Origin: Chthoniobacterales bacterium
Lineage (GTDB): Bacteria; Verrucomicrobiota; Verrucomicrobiia; Chthoniobacterales; JACTMZ01
Assembly (NCBI GenBank): GCA_018402585.1
Contig: JAGYIO010000003.1
Span: 1-64,000, forward strand
Direction of reading: 5' to 3'
Length of the DNA stretch: 64,000 bases
The notes beneath the pieces were generated by a model. That model saw nothing but the letters and a program-made list of their open reading frames with translations. It had not been told where the DNA came from and made no database searches. Each line of letters begins with the position of its first letter. Position 1 is the first letter of the stretch. Positions 1 to 9,500 of this stretch are shown here, piece after piece. Both the position numbers and the translations under genes were made by a program.

Positions 1-1
1 T

Positions 2-1264
2 CACGGAGGCCAACAGCCTGACCCGACCACGCTTTCGCGTGCCGTCCCCGTTTACCGCACCAGCTCGTTCGTCTTCAAAAGCACCGAGCACGCGGCCAAT
101 CTTTTTGCCCTCAAAGAACTGGGCAACATTTACACCCGGCTGATGAATCCCACGACTGACGTGCTGGAAAAGCGCGTCGCGTTGCTCGAAGGCGCGCCCG
201 AAATGGGCGGGCTGGGGGTCGCTTCCGGCACGGCGGGCGTTTTTTACTCGGTCATCAACCTCGCTTCGGCCGGCGACAATATCGTCAGCGCCCGCAATCT
301 CTACGGCGGCACCTACACGCAGTTCAACGACATCCTGCCCGCCCTCGGGATCAAGGTGAAACTGGTCGATTCCAACGACCCGCAAAACTTCGCCAACGCC
401 ATCGACGACAAGACCCGCGCGCTCTTTGTTGAAACCGTTTCGAACCCAGCGCTGGAAGTCGTCGATCTCGAGAAGGTGGCCAAAGTGGCCCATGACCACG
501 GGATCCCGCTCATTGTCGACGCGACCTTCTCCACGCCTTACCTCACCAAGCCGCTCGATTTCGGGGCGGATATCGTCGTCCACTCGCTGACCAAATGGTT
601 CGGCGGGCACGGCACCGGCATCGGCGGGGTGGTGGTCGACAGCGGACGTTTCAACTGGGCTGCCGGCCGGCACCCGCTCTACGACCAGCCGGATAACAGC
701 TACCACGGCCTTCGCTGGGGTCATGATCTCCCGGCACCGCTTGCGCCCTTGGCCTTCATCCTGCGCATGCGCACCGTGCCTCTGCGCAACCTCGGCGCCT
801 GCATCGCTCCGGACAACTCGTGGATGTTCCTCCAAGGCATCGAGACCCTGCCGCTCCGCATGGAAAAACATTGCGCCAACGCGCTTGTGGTGGCCGAACA
901 CTTGAAGAAGCACAAGGACGTCGAATGGGTCCGTTTCCCGGGCCTGAAGGACGATCCGTATTACGATCTCAACAAGAAGTATCTCCACGGCAAGGGCGGC
1001 TCCATGGTCGTCTTCGGCATCAAGGGCGGCGCCGCGGCCGGCAGGAAATTCATCGAGGCGCTCAAACTCTTCTCGCACCTCGCCAATGTGGGTGACGCCA
1101 AAAGCCTCGCCATTCATCCGGCCACAACCACGCACTCGCAACTCAACGAGGAGCAGCAACGCGGGGCGGGGATCACGCCGGAGCTGATCCGTCTTTCCGT
1201 CGGACTCGAGGATCCCGCCGACCTCCTCGAGGACATTGACCAAGCACTCGCGGCAGCAAAGTAA
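2..1264 (+). CDS. metY: O-acetylhomoserine sulfhydrylase (homocysteine synthase), 5' end cut by window
   Basis: PLP enzyme that makes homocysteine from O-acetylhomoserine and sulfide, in the cytoplasm. The open frame runs to the left window edge: reading from base 2 gives HGGQQPDPTTLSRAVPVY, the conserved start region of this family, so the ATG at 143 is internal and only about ten residues are missing. The PLP-lysine motif HSLTKWFGGHGTG and the C-terminal SVGLEDPADL block of Cys/Met-metabolism PLP enzymes are present. The stop lies 9 bp before metX, so the two steps are surely co-transcribed. O-acetyl rather than O-succinyl substrate is inferred from the metX partner. Confidence 0.95.
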   Translation, partial: HGGQQPDPTTLSRAVPVYRTSSFVFKSTEHAANLFALKELGNIYTRLMNPTTDVLEKRVALLEGAPEMGGLGVASGTAGVFYSVINLASAGDNIVSARNLYGGTYTQFNDILPALGIKVKLVDSNDPQNFANAIDDKTRALFVETVSNPALEVVDLEKVAKVAHDHGIPLIVDATFSTPYLTKPLDFGADIVVHSLTKWFGGHGTGIGGVVVDSGRFNWAAGRHPLYDQPDNSYHGLRWGHDLPAPLAPLAFILRMRTVPLRNLGACIAPDNSWMFLQGIETLPLRMEKHCANALVVAEHLKKHKDVEWVRFPGLKDDPYYDLNKKYLHGKGGSMVVFGIKGGAAAGRKFIEALKLFSHLANVGDAKSLAIHPATTTHSQLNEEQQRGAGITPELIRLSVGLEDPADLLEDIDQALAAAK

Positions 1265-1273
1265 CACCGATTT

Positions 1274-2428
1274 ATGAGCAAAGGCGTCGGCACGGTCGCA
1301 ACGCAGTTTTTGACCTTTGGCAGCGCGGACGATCCCTTCGTCACCGCGGGCGGCGATGCATTGTCCGGCGTCACCATGGCGTATGAGACGTATGGACAAC
1401 TCAATGCGGACCGTTCCAACGCCATCCTGCTTTTCCACGCCCTGAGCGGCAGCCAGCACGCGGCCGGCCTCAACCAAGCCGTGCCCGGCACCGATCACCG
1501 CTGGACCGAAGAATTGCACCTCGGCTGGTGGGACAGCTTCATCGGCCCCGGCCGCGCCCTCGACACGAATAAATATTTCGTGGTCTGCGCGAACTACCTC
1601 GGCGGCTGCTACGGCTCGACCGGACCATGCTCGGTCGACCCCGCCACGCAGAAACCTTACGGCAGCAAGTTCCCGCGGGTCACCGTCCACGACATCGTCC
1701 GCTCGCAGCTTCCGGTGCTTGAGCATCTCGGCATCGAGCGGCCCCACGCCGTGGTCGGAACTTCCCTCGGCGGCATGATGGCGCTCGACTTTGCCGTGCA
1801 TTGGCCGGACCGCGTCGCCAACGTCATTACGATCGGCACCGGCCTCCGCTCGCACGGCTTGCAACAAATGCACAACCTCGAGCAGATCATCGCCATCACC
1901 CGCGATCCGGATTTCCGCGGCGGGGAATACTCCGGCACGCCGGGCCCGGTTCACGGGCTCGCGCTGGCCCGCATGATCAGCCACAAAACTTTCCTCTATG
2001 CCGACGTCATCGAGGAGCGCGCCCGCATCGATATCGTGCAGCCGGAAACCGATCTGCCCTGGTATGAAATCTCCAGCGTGCTCGAGAGCTACATGCTTTA
2101 TCAGGGTCAGAAGTTCGTCAAACGCTTCGACGCCAATTCTTACCTGCGGATCATCGACGCCTGGCAGCAATTCGACCTCTACGAGGACGCCAAGCACGCC
2201 GGTTGGCATCCGCTCTTCGGACGGTGCCAGAACCAGCACTACCTCGTCTTCACGATCGATAGCGACTGCTGCTTCTACCCCGACTACCAATCCGAAATCT
2301 GCGCCGAGTTGAAAAAAGCCAACGTCCCGCACCTCCGCCTCACCGTGCACTCCGAGAAAGGCCACGACAGCTTCCTCCTCGAACCCAAGCTCTACACCCC
2401 GCACTTGGCTTACGCTCTGGGTCAATAA
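1274..2428 (+). CDS. metX: Homoserine O-acetyltransferase
   Basis: Alpha/beta-hydrolase-fold acyltransferase that transfers acetyl from acetyl-CoA to homoserine, the first committed step of methionine synthesis. The protein has 384 residues, normal for the family. The nucleophile elbow GTSLGG puts the catalytic Ser at residue 164, and GHDSFL near the end supplies the catalytic His (about residue 364); the acid lies in the TIDSDCCFYPD stretch. It follows metY by 9 bp, giving a two-gene transsulfhydrylation operon. Some MetX-like proteins use succinyl-CoA, and sequence alone does not settle the acyl donor. Confidence 0.95.
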   Translation: MSKGVGTVATQFLTFGSADDPFVTAGGDALSGVTMAYETYGQLNADRSNAILLFHALSGSQHAAGLNQAVPGTDHRWTEELHLGWWDSFIGPGRALDTNKYFVVCANYLGGCYGSTGPCSVDPATQKPYGSKFPRVTVHDIVRSQLPVLEHLGIERPHAVVGTSLGGMMALDFAVHWPDRVANVITIGTGLRSHGLQQMHNLEQIIAITRDPDFRGGEYSGTPGPVHGLALARMISHKTFLYADVIEERARIDIVQPETDLPWYEISSVLESYMLYQGQKFVKRFDANSYLRIIDAWQQFDLYEDAKHAGWHPLFGRCQNQHYLVFTIDSDCCFYPDYQSEICAELKKANVPHLRLTVHSEKGHDSFLLEPKLYTPHLAYALGQ

Positions 2429-2489
2429 TGGAGAAGCCGCGGCCCATGGACGGGCTGAAGCTCAAGGGGGTGTGTTTCGACTTTCGCTC

Positions 2490-2648
2490 ACTATTTGGTG
2501 AGCGAGTTGGCACGTGGCCAGGGGGCACGGGCGTCCCGCCCGTCACGATCCGACCACACGGCCGGGCCTCCTGCTCGTAGAGCTTACGGCTCGGAGGGAC
2601 GGCCGTGCCCCCTCAAAAAAACCGAAGCAAGCCGTGCCTTTATTGCGC
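2490..2648 (+). repeat. Degenerate copy A of the ~225-bp dispersed repeat
   Basis: This stretch fills the gap between metX and the MATE gene. It shares the actatttggtgagcgagttgg block, the palindromic core (gggggcacgggcgtcc ... ggccgtgccccc) and the ttattgcg tail with better copies at 20.6, 40.3, 40.5 and 46.6 kb. Both terminal inverted repeats are lost and the middle carries an extra segment. Open frames here (SRPSR-like translations) are repeat artefacts, not genes. Confidence 0.75.
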
Positions 2649-2694
2649 CTCCGACTGGATCGTGCCGGCCGAGACTCCCGTCGGCTTTCTCGTT

Positions 2695-4053
2695 TTAGCG
2701 GGGCGCCGCAGTCCCCGGCGCAGGTAGTTCCTTGGTCCGGTCAAAGAACCTCTTGACCAGCAGACCGGCCGCCACGACCAGCCCCAAGGCCAGCCCGACC
2801 CACATGCCTTGCGCCCCGTCCCCACGGGCCAAGGCCAGCCACGTTCCGAGCGGCAAGGCGACCAACCAGTAAGCCGCCACGGTGATCAACATCGGCCCCG
2901 TGGTGTCGCGCAGCCCGCGGAGCAAGCCGGACCCGACGACCTGCACGCCGTCGACCAATTGGAAAATGCCCGCGATGACGAGGAGCGAGGCCGCCAGTTT
3001 GATTACGGCCGGCTCGCGGACAAAGGCGGTGGCAATCGCCACATTGGCGACGAGGAAAAGCACGGCGAACGCCGCCATGGCGACCAACCCGATCAGCCAC
3101 GACCCTGCGGCAATCGGACGCAAGAGGTCCGTCCGCCCCGCACCCATGACCTGGGCGATCCGCACGGTCGAGGCCATGGCCACGCCAAGTGGAAACATGA
3201 ATGTGGTCGAAGCACAGGTGATGGCAATCTGATGCGCGGCCAGCGGCACCGCCCCGAGGCGGCCGATGAGTAAACCCGCCACGGCAAAGGCCCCCACCTC
3301 GCTCAAAAGCTGCAAACCGGTCGGCAGTCCGAGCCGGAACAAAGACCACTGGTCTTTCCACCAGGCCAGATCGAACCCGCACCGCTCGCTCGGCCGTGAC
3401 CACCCGGCCCAGACAAACCAGACCAAGCCCACTACCGTGACCACGCGGCTGACCAGCGTGGCCCAACCGGCGCCGGTCAATCCCATGGCCGGCGCGCCCA
3501 GATTGCCGTAGATCAGAATCCAGTTGAGCAGCACGTTGAGCCAGACCCCGCCGAACATGATCCAGAAAGCCGGCCACGGACGTGATTGCGCGTCGAGGTA
3601 GTTGCGCGCCGAGGAGGTCAACCAAGCCGGAATGAGCGACCAGCCGACGATGAGCATGTAGCCTTGCGCCTCCTCGACCACCCCCGGCGCCTGGCCGAGA
3701 AAATGGAAAGCCGGATAAACAAAATGCAGCAGCGCCGCACCCGACAACCCCATGATGACCGACAAGCCCATCCCGGCATGGAGGGCCCGTGCCATGGCCG
3801 GCACCACCCCGGCCCCGTGCGCGTGGGAAACCCGGATCGAGACTGCGGTGAGCACGCCGTAGCCGGTCACCGCGAGGACAATAAGAATGTTGTTCGCAAA
3901 GGCACAGGCCGCCAGCGCAATCGTGCCGACATGACCGATCATGATCGTATCGGCCACGCCCATCAGCATTTGTCCGACCTGCCCCGCGGTGATCGGCGCG
4001 GCCAGCCGCAAGGTCGGGCGTAACTCACGGAGCGTGGCGCGGGTAAAGGTCAT
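2695..4053 (-). CDS. MATE family multidrug/metabolite efflux transporter
   Basis: Inner-membrane antiporter of the MATE family (MatE domain twice, 12 transmembrane helices expected), exporting cationic or organic substrates in exchange for H+ or Na+. The 452-residue protein opens with LRLAAPITAGQVGQMLMG followed by VADTIMIGHVG, the characteristic first-helix signature, and is hydrophobic throughout with the two-fold repeat expected. It is transcribed alone, convergent with metYX and divergent from the M42 peptidase. The substrate cannot be read from the sequence. Confidence 0.92.
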   Translation of the reverse strand: MTFTRATLRELRPTLRLAAPITAGQVGQMLMGVADTIMIGHVGTIALAACAFANNILIVLAVTGYGVLTAVSIRVSHAHGAGVVPAMARALHAGMGLSVIMGLSGAALLHFVYPAFHFLGQAPGVVEEAQGYMLIVGWSLIPAWLTSSARNYLDAQSRPWPAFWIMFGGVWLNVLLNWILIYGNLGAPAMGLTGAGWATLVSRVVTVVGLVWFVWAGWSRPSERCGFDLAWWKDQWSLFRLGLPTGLQLLSEVGAFAVAGLLIGRLGAVPLAAHQIAITCASTTFMFPLGVAMASTVRIAQVMGAGRTDLLRPIAAGSWLIGLVAMAAFAVLFLVANVAIATAFVREPAVIKLAASLLVIAGIFQLVDGVQVVGSGLLRGLRDTTGPMLITVAAYWLVALPLGTWLALARGDGAQGMWVGLALGLVVAAGLLVKRFFDRTKELPAPGTAAPR

Positions 4054-4118
4054 GCCGGACTGCGGATCGTGCCCGAAGGATTTTCCGCCGTCGAGGTCTT
4101 GCCCCGGGGGAGGATGGT

Positions 4119-5201
4119 TTGCATACTGCTTTCGTGGAAAAGGCAGCCCTCAAGTTTTTCGAGAACCTCATCGCCACGCCGTCCCCCTCCGGCTTTGAGA
4201 CCGGAGCCCAGCGGGTCTGGGCGGATTACGTCCGGCCGCACTGCGACGCGTTCAGCACCGATGCTTACGGTAATGCCTTTGCCCGCCTCGGTCAGCCCGA
4301 GAACAAGCCGCATATCGTCCTCGCCGGGCACATCGATGAACTCGGCTTCATGGTCTCCCACCTCAACGAGGACGGCTTCCTTTTCGTCCAAGGTATCGGC
4401 GGGATCGACCGCGCGCTTTTCCGCGGACAGCGCGTGCACGTGCACGGACCGAAAGGCACCATCACCGGGGTGACCGGATCGCTGGCCATTCATTTGCAGG
4501 AGCCGGATGACCGCAAAAAAGTGCCCGACCTCCACGAGATGTATATTGACATCGGGGCCGGCTCAAAGGCCGAAGCGGATAAGCTGGTCCGGGTGGGGGA
4601 CTCCATCACCTACGCCGACGGCTTCGAGCGTCTGCAAAACCAGCGCGTGGCCGCCCGCGGCTGCGACAACCGCATCGGGGTCTGGTCCGCCGGGGAAGCC
4701 CTGCGGCAACTCGCCGCCCAGCCGCCGAAAGTCTGCGTGACCGCCGTCTCCACCGTGCAGGAAGAAAACGGGCTTTACGGGGCGACTATGGCGGCTTATT
4801 CGCTGCAACCGGATGTCGCGCTCGTGGTCGACGTGACCCACGGCACCGATATCCCGAACTGTTCGAAACCCAAGCACGGCGATGTCCGTCTGGGAAAAGG
4901 TCCGGTCATTTCCTTCGGCAGCTCGAATCACCCGGTGGTTGTCCAGCGCCTCCTCGAGGTCGCCGCCAAAGAAAAAATCCCCGTGCAACGCGAGGCCAAT
5001 CCGCGCCGCACCGGCACCGATGCCGACGCCTTTTTCCTCCAGCGCGGGGGCATTCCCACCGCCTCGCTCGGACTGCCCAACCGCTACATGCACTCGCCGG
5101 TCGAGGTCATCGACCTCGACGACCTCAAGGCCATGGCCAGACTGCTCGCCGCTTTCTGCCGCTCGGTCAAACCGGGGGAATTTTTCCACGTCAAACTCTG
5201 A
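4119..5201 (+). CDS. M42 family metallo-aminopeptidase
   Basis: Cytosolic co-catalytic metallopeptidase of the M42 (TET/FrvX/glutamyl-aminopeptidase) family, which trims short peptides. Metal and catalytic residues are visible in order: GHIDELG (His), DNRIGV (bridging Asp), EENGLYGA (catalytic and ligand Glu), DVTHGTD (Asp) and MHSPVE near the end (His). The 360-residue length fits. TTG is chosen as start because a GGGGGAGG sequence sits 5 bp upstream; GTG at 4134 is an alternative. The next gene starts 4 bp after its stop, so it heads a four-gene run. Confidence 0.9.
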   Translation: MHTAFVEKAALKFFENLIATPSPSGFETGAQRVWADYVRPHCDAFSTDAYGNAFARLGQPENKPHIVLAGHIDELGFMVSHLNEDGFLFVQGIGGIDRALFRGQRVHVHGPKGTITGVTGSLAIHLQEPDDRKKVPDLHEMYIDIGAGSKAEADKLVRVGDSITYADGFERLQNQRVAARGCDNRIGVWSAGEALRQLAAQPPKVCVTAVSTVQEENGLYGATMAAYSLQPDVALVVDVTHGTDIPNCSKPKHGDVRLGKGPVISFGSSNHPVVVQRLLEVAAKEKIPVQREANPRRTGTDADAFFLQRGGIPTASLGLPNRYMHSPVEVIDLDDLKAMARLLAAFCRSVKPGEFFHVKL

Positions 5202-5205
5202 TCCT

Positions 5206-6177
5206 ATGAGCCAACCCGTCTCCACCTTCATCCGCCACCATTACCGCCACTTCAACGCCGCTGCGCTGGTTGATGCGGCTGACGGCTACAGCAAACTGAT
5301 CGACAGCGGCGGCAAAATGCTCGTCTCCCTGGCCGGCGCGATGAGCACGGGCGAACTCGGGCTCTCCCTCGCCGAAATGATCCGTTGCGACAAGGTCGGC
5401 ATCATTTCCTGCACGGGCGCGAATCTGGAAGAGGACATCTTCAATCTGGTGGCCCACGACTTCTACGAGCGTGTCCCGCATTACCGCGACCTCACCCCGG
5501 CTGACGAACAGGCCCTGCTCGAGCGGCACATGAACCGGGTCACGGACACCTGCATCCCCGAAATGGAGGCCATGCGCCGCCTGGAGAAAGCCGCGCTTGA
5601 GGAATGGATGGCGGCCGATGCAGCCGGAGAGCGTTATTTCCCGCACGAATTCATCTGGCGGACGATCAAGTCCGGCCAGCTCGAGCAATATTATCAGATC
5701 GACCCGAAGGACTCGTGGGTCATCGCCGCGCTGGAGAAAAACATCCCGATCATCGTGCCCGGCTGGGAAGACTCCACCATGGGCAACATGTATGCCTCGC
5801 ACCTTATCACCGGCGAAATCAAAAACGTGCACACCGTCCGCACCGGCATTGAATACATGATGTATCTCGCCGACTGGTATCAGCAGACTTCCCCGACGCC
5901 GGTCGGATTCTTCCAGATCGGCGGCGGCATCGCCGGAGATTTCCCGATTTGCGTCGTGCCCATGCTCCACCAAGACCTCCAGTTGAAGGACATTCCGGTC
6001 TGGGCTTATTTCTGTCAGATCAGCGATTCGACCACCAGCTTCGGATCCTACTCCGGGGCCGTGCCGAACGAAAAAATCACCTGGGGCAAACTCGAGGCGC
6101 ACACCCCGAAATATATCATCGAATCCGACGCCACCATCGTCGCCCCGCTGGTCTTCGCCCTCATCTTGGGCTGGTAA
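5206..6177 (+). CDS. Deoxyhypusine synthase-like protein
   Basis: A 323-residue member of the deoxyhypusine synthase fold family, NAD-dependent enzymes that move the aminobutyl group of spermidine. The active-site lysine region of eukaryotic enzymes (WGK) is preserved as ITWGKLE, and the SDATIVAPLVFA block after it matches the family C-terminus. NAD-site features such as SCTGANLEED and a glycine-rich IGGGIAGDF are present. Bacteria generally lack eIF5A, so the acceptor is probably another amine or protein (homospermidine-type reactions are known in the family). ATG at 5206 is used, 4 bp after the peptidase; the open frame extends upstream only inside that gene. Confidence 0.85.
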   Translation: MSQPVSTFIRHHYRHFNAAALVDAADGYSKLIDSGGKMLVSLAGAMSTGELGLSLAEMIRCDKVGIISCTGANLEEDIFNLVAHDFYERVPHYRDLTPADEQALLERHMNRVTDTCIPEMEAMRRLEKAALEEWMAADAAGERYFPHEFIWRTIKSGQLEQYYQIDPKDSWVIAALEKNIPIIVPGWEDSTMGNMYASHLITGEIKNVHTVRTGIEYMMYLADWYQQTSPTPVGFFQIGGGIAGDFPICVVPMLHQDLQLKDIPVWAYFCQISDSTTSFGSYSGAVPNEKITWGKLEAHTPKYIIESDATIVAPLVFALILGW

Positions 6178-6181
6178 ACTT

Positions 6182-6577
6182 ATGTCTGTCCGCGATCTGG
6201 CCCAAAGCGAAGGAGAGGAGACCGCACGCAATGTGCTCGGCGGACCGCTCCAACCCTGCAGTTTCGATCCGGCCACCGGTTTTTTCCGGGACGGCCACTG
6301 CCACACCTGCGCGCAGGATCAAGGCTCGCACACGGTTTGCGCCATGATGACCGCCGAGTTCCTCGAATTTTCCAAATCCCGCGGCAACGACCTCTCCACC
6401 TCCGTCCCGCAGTATGGTTTTCCCGGCCTCAAGCCCGGCGACCACTGGTGCCTCTGCGCCGGCCGCTGGCTCGAAGCCTGCGAAGCCGGCAAGGCGCCGA
6501 AGGTCAATCTCGAGGCGACCAACGCAGCGGCGTTGTCCCTCGTGCCAAGGGAGCTTTTGGAACGACACGCCCGATGA
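6182..6577 (+). CDS. DUF2237 family protein
   Basis: A 131-residue protein that matches the DUF2237 family closely: NVLGGPLQPCSFDPATGFFR, then a cysteine-rich patch, GSHTVCAMMTAEFLEFSKS, and YGFPGLKPGDHWCLCA. The conserved Cys pairs suggest metal or redox chemistry, but no function is established for the family. It starts 4 bp after the deoxyhypusine-synthase-like gene and its stop overlaps the helicase start (ATGA), so it is translationally coupled to both. Confidence 0.88.
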   Translation: MSVRDLAQSEGEETARNVLGGPLQPCSFDPATGFFRDGHCHTCAQDQGSHTVCAMMTAEFLEFSKSRGNDLSTSVPQYGFPGLKPGDHWCLCAGRWLEACEAGKAPKVNLEATNAAALSLVPRELLERHAR

Positions 6578-9500
6578 GTGATGGCTTGGTCTTGACCGAG
6601 GAGCAGACGTCGCGTCTGCAGGCGACCATGGTGTGTTTCGGGAGGCTGCAGAAGCAGCGTGGGCGCGAACTGCTGGCGACTGGCGCGGTGGGAGAGTTGC
6701 TCTGGGACGACGAGGGTCAGTGCATCGAAGCCAAGATTTGCGGCAGCCGCAGCTACCTTGTGCGGGTCATGTTCTTCGACGACTTTGTCGAAACCGCTTG
6801 CACGTGTTCTTTCGGCGATTATTGCAAACACGCGGCGGCCGTGATCTTACATTGCACCAAGGCCGGCCCGCTGCGGGTTCTTGAGCCTCGGGCGGCCGCT
6901 GCGCCGGGCGCTCTCGGCCAACTCGTGCAGGCCCGGGTGCGGAGAAAGTTGTCGGGAAAGTGCTGCAAATTGCTCGACGCGGCTCAGTCCTGGATGGATG
7001 CCGGGCAGCCGCAGGTCGACGCGGAAGAGTTTTATGGAGCTTTCGGCCGGCCTTTTTACCTTGGGCACTATCGCGACCAAATCACCATTTTCCCGCGCGA
7101 ATCTCCACCTTCCACGGCTGCGGAGTTTCTCGCCTGGCTGGCCCTGACCGCGAAACAGCGGCAGCTTGTTCTTCCGGATCCGCTGCCGCAAGCCGTGGAT
7201 GAAGCCCTCCTCAAACAGTGCCGCGCTGTGCGCGACGAGCTGGAGGCGGTGCAGGTGTGGAAATCTTCGCTCGCACGTTGGACCGAGCCATCCGTCACCG
7301 CAGCCATGCTGCCGACATTCCGCCTGCGCCTGAACCGGGACGGGGGATCTGTCGAGATGCGGGCCGGGGGCACCGGCGAATTTGTCAAAGCCACCCGCAC
7401 CGCCGTGGAACAGGCCCTGCGCGTGCTGCGCAAAAGTGCCAGCGCGCGGGTCGGACGCGGGTCGGCCGCTGTGCTCGGCGTGACGATTGACGGCTACGGA
7501 AACTTCCGCGGCCTGCGGGCCGCCCCGCACGAGGACTCGCTGTTGCGCTGCCTCGCCAGTTTATTGGAAGACCAAGACGCCATCGCCGTGCATTTGGCCG
7601 GGACGAACGGTGGCCCGCTCGAACAGGTGTCGAGCCCTCTGCAGTGGCAACTGGAGGAGCCCGCGGCTGCCACCGACGGATCCTACCGCCTCAACCTCGT
7701 CGATGCGGGAGGACGTCCGGCGCCCCCGGCGTTGGCCATCGTCCCCGGGGAACCCTGCTTCTATGTCACACCTGCCGCCGTTTACACGGTCGGGAGCTGG
7801 CCGCGGGCGGCGGAACCCTTACCCCTGCCGGCCATCATTCCCGCCCGCGCGCTCGAATCCGCCGAGGGCCTCGCCGTCCTCCGCCGCTTGGCCTTGCCAC
7901 TGCCCGGCCGTCTCGTCCGGCGGATCCGCCAACTGCGGCGTAAAGTCGAAGTGGAGGCCAAAGTGGTCCGCCCGCATTACGCCGCCAGCGAATACGTGTG
8001 GCTCCGCGCCCGCGCCACGCCGGCCTTGCCGGAACGCGGGGCTCTGCAATGGGCCGGCGATGGTTGGCACGAGGAGTCGCGTCGCCGCGGCACGTCCGCC
8101 GGCGCTGACACCGGGGACGCCTTGGTGGATATCGACGACAGCATTCTGCCGCCGTCCGCGGTGTGGCTCCAAGCCCTGCCCTGGCGATTGGCGAACAACA
8201 CGCCTGCATCGGGGATTTGGCACGAGCAGCGGATCCTTGGCAAAGATTGGCCACAACGATTTGCCGAATGGCTGGCGGCGCGGCCGGACGGTTGCAATGT
8301 GCAACTCGATGGTGAACTGGCCAGTTTGGCCGATGGTCGTGTCGCGGGGCGCCTGCGTTTGGATGTCGAGGAAGCCCAGGGCCAGATCGACTGGTTTGAC
8401 CTCCGCGTCGGCCTCGAACTCACCGACACCGAACTGAGCGAGCCGGAAGTCGCGCTCCTCCTCAAGGCCTCCGGCCGCTGGGTGCGACTGGCAGGCAAGG
8501 GTTGGCGGCGATTGGAATGGAACCTCAGCGGGGAAGAGGAAAAAGAACTCGCGGCCATCGGACTCGCCGCGCACGACATCGGCCCCGAACGTCAGCGCCT
8601 CCATGTTTTGCAACTCGGCGCACTGGCCAAAGGCCCGAGCCACTTGCTGCCGAAGGACCGCGTGGCGCAGGTGCGGCGGCGGCTGGAGGAAATCAAGACC
8701 CGCGTCACCCCGGACTTGCCGCGTGCCCTCACCGCGGATCTGCGTCCCTATCAAGTGGAAGGATTTCATTTCCTCGCCTACCTCGCCGAGAACCGCTTCG
8801 GTGGGGTGCTGGCCGACGACATGGGGCTGGGCAAGACCGTGCAGGCGCTGGCCTGGCTGGCTTGGCTGCGCGAGCAGGACTTGCTCGGTGGCCCCGCACT
8901 CGTGATTTGCCCGAAATCCGTGCAGGACAACTGGCGCGCTGAGGCCGCCAAATTTTATCCCGGTCTGCGCGTGGAAGTTTGGAACCGCGCCACGGCCGGC
9001 CGAAAGGCCTTGGACGGGTCGGCCGATCTTTTGGTCATTCACTACGCGCAGTTGCGCGCCCACGCCGACGCTCTGCAAAAGAATGTCTGGGGCGCTGTCA
9101 TCGTCGACGAAGCCCAAGCGATCAAAAATCCGGGCTCGCAGAATGCCCGCACCGCCTGCGCCCTCGTCGCTCCGCACCGGCTGGCTCTGACCGGCACGCC
9201 GATCGAAAACCGTCTGACCGACCTTTGGTCCATTTTCGCCTTCGCCATGCCCGGCGTGCTGGGCCATCGCGCGGCCTTCACGCGTCAATTCGAACGGAGC
9301 GATGATCCGCTGGCCCGGCGGCGCCTCGCCGCCCGCACGCGCCCCTTTCTTCTCCGTCGCACCAAAAACGAAGTCGCCCGCGACCTGCCCGATCGTGTGG
9401 AAGAGGATCTTTTCGTCGAATTGGAAGGCCGGCAGGCGGACCTTTACCGCGCCGAATTGAAACGTGCCCGGGCCCAACTTCTCAAAGTCCGCACGCCCCA

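Noticed and set aside
2495-2756. Plus-strand open frames with SRPSR/AFIASS-type translations near 2.5, 20.6, 40.4, 40.6, 46.7 and 52.9 kb
   Set aside because: They are translations of the dispersed ~225-bp repeat in different frames and orientations, without starts, ribosome sites or protein-like conservation outside the repeat.
4563-5231. Long antisense open frames opposite gcvT, gcvP, pfp, the MFS gene, the nitrilase and others
   Set aside because: High GC leaves stop-poor antisense frames. The sense strand encodes recognised families at full length and the antisense products are low-complexity and unrecognisable.
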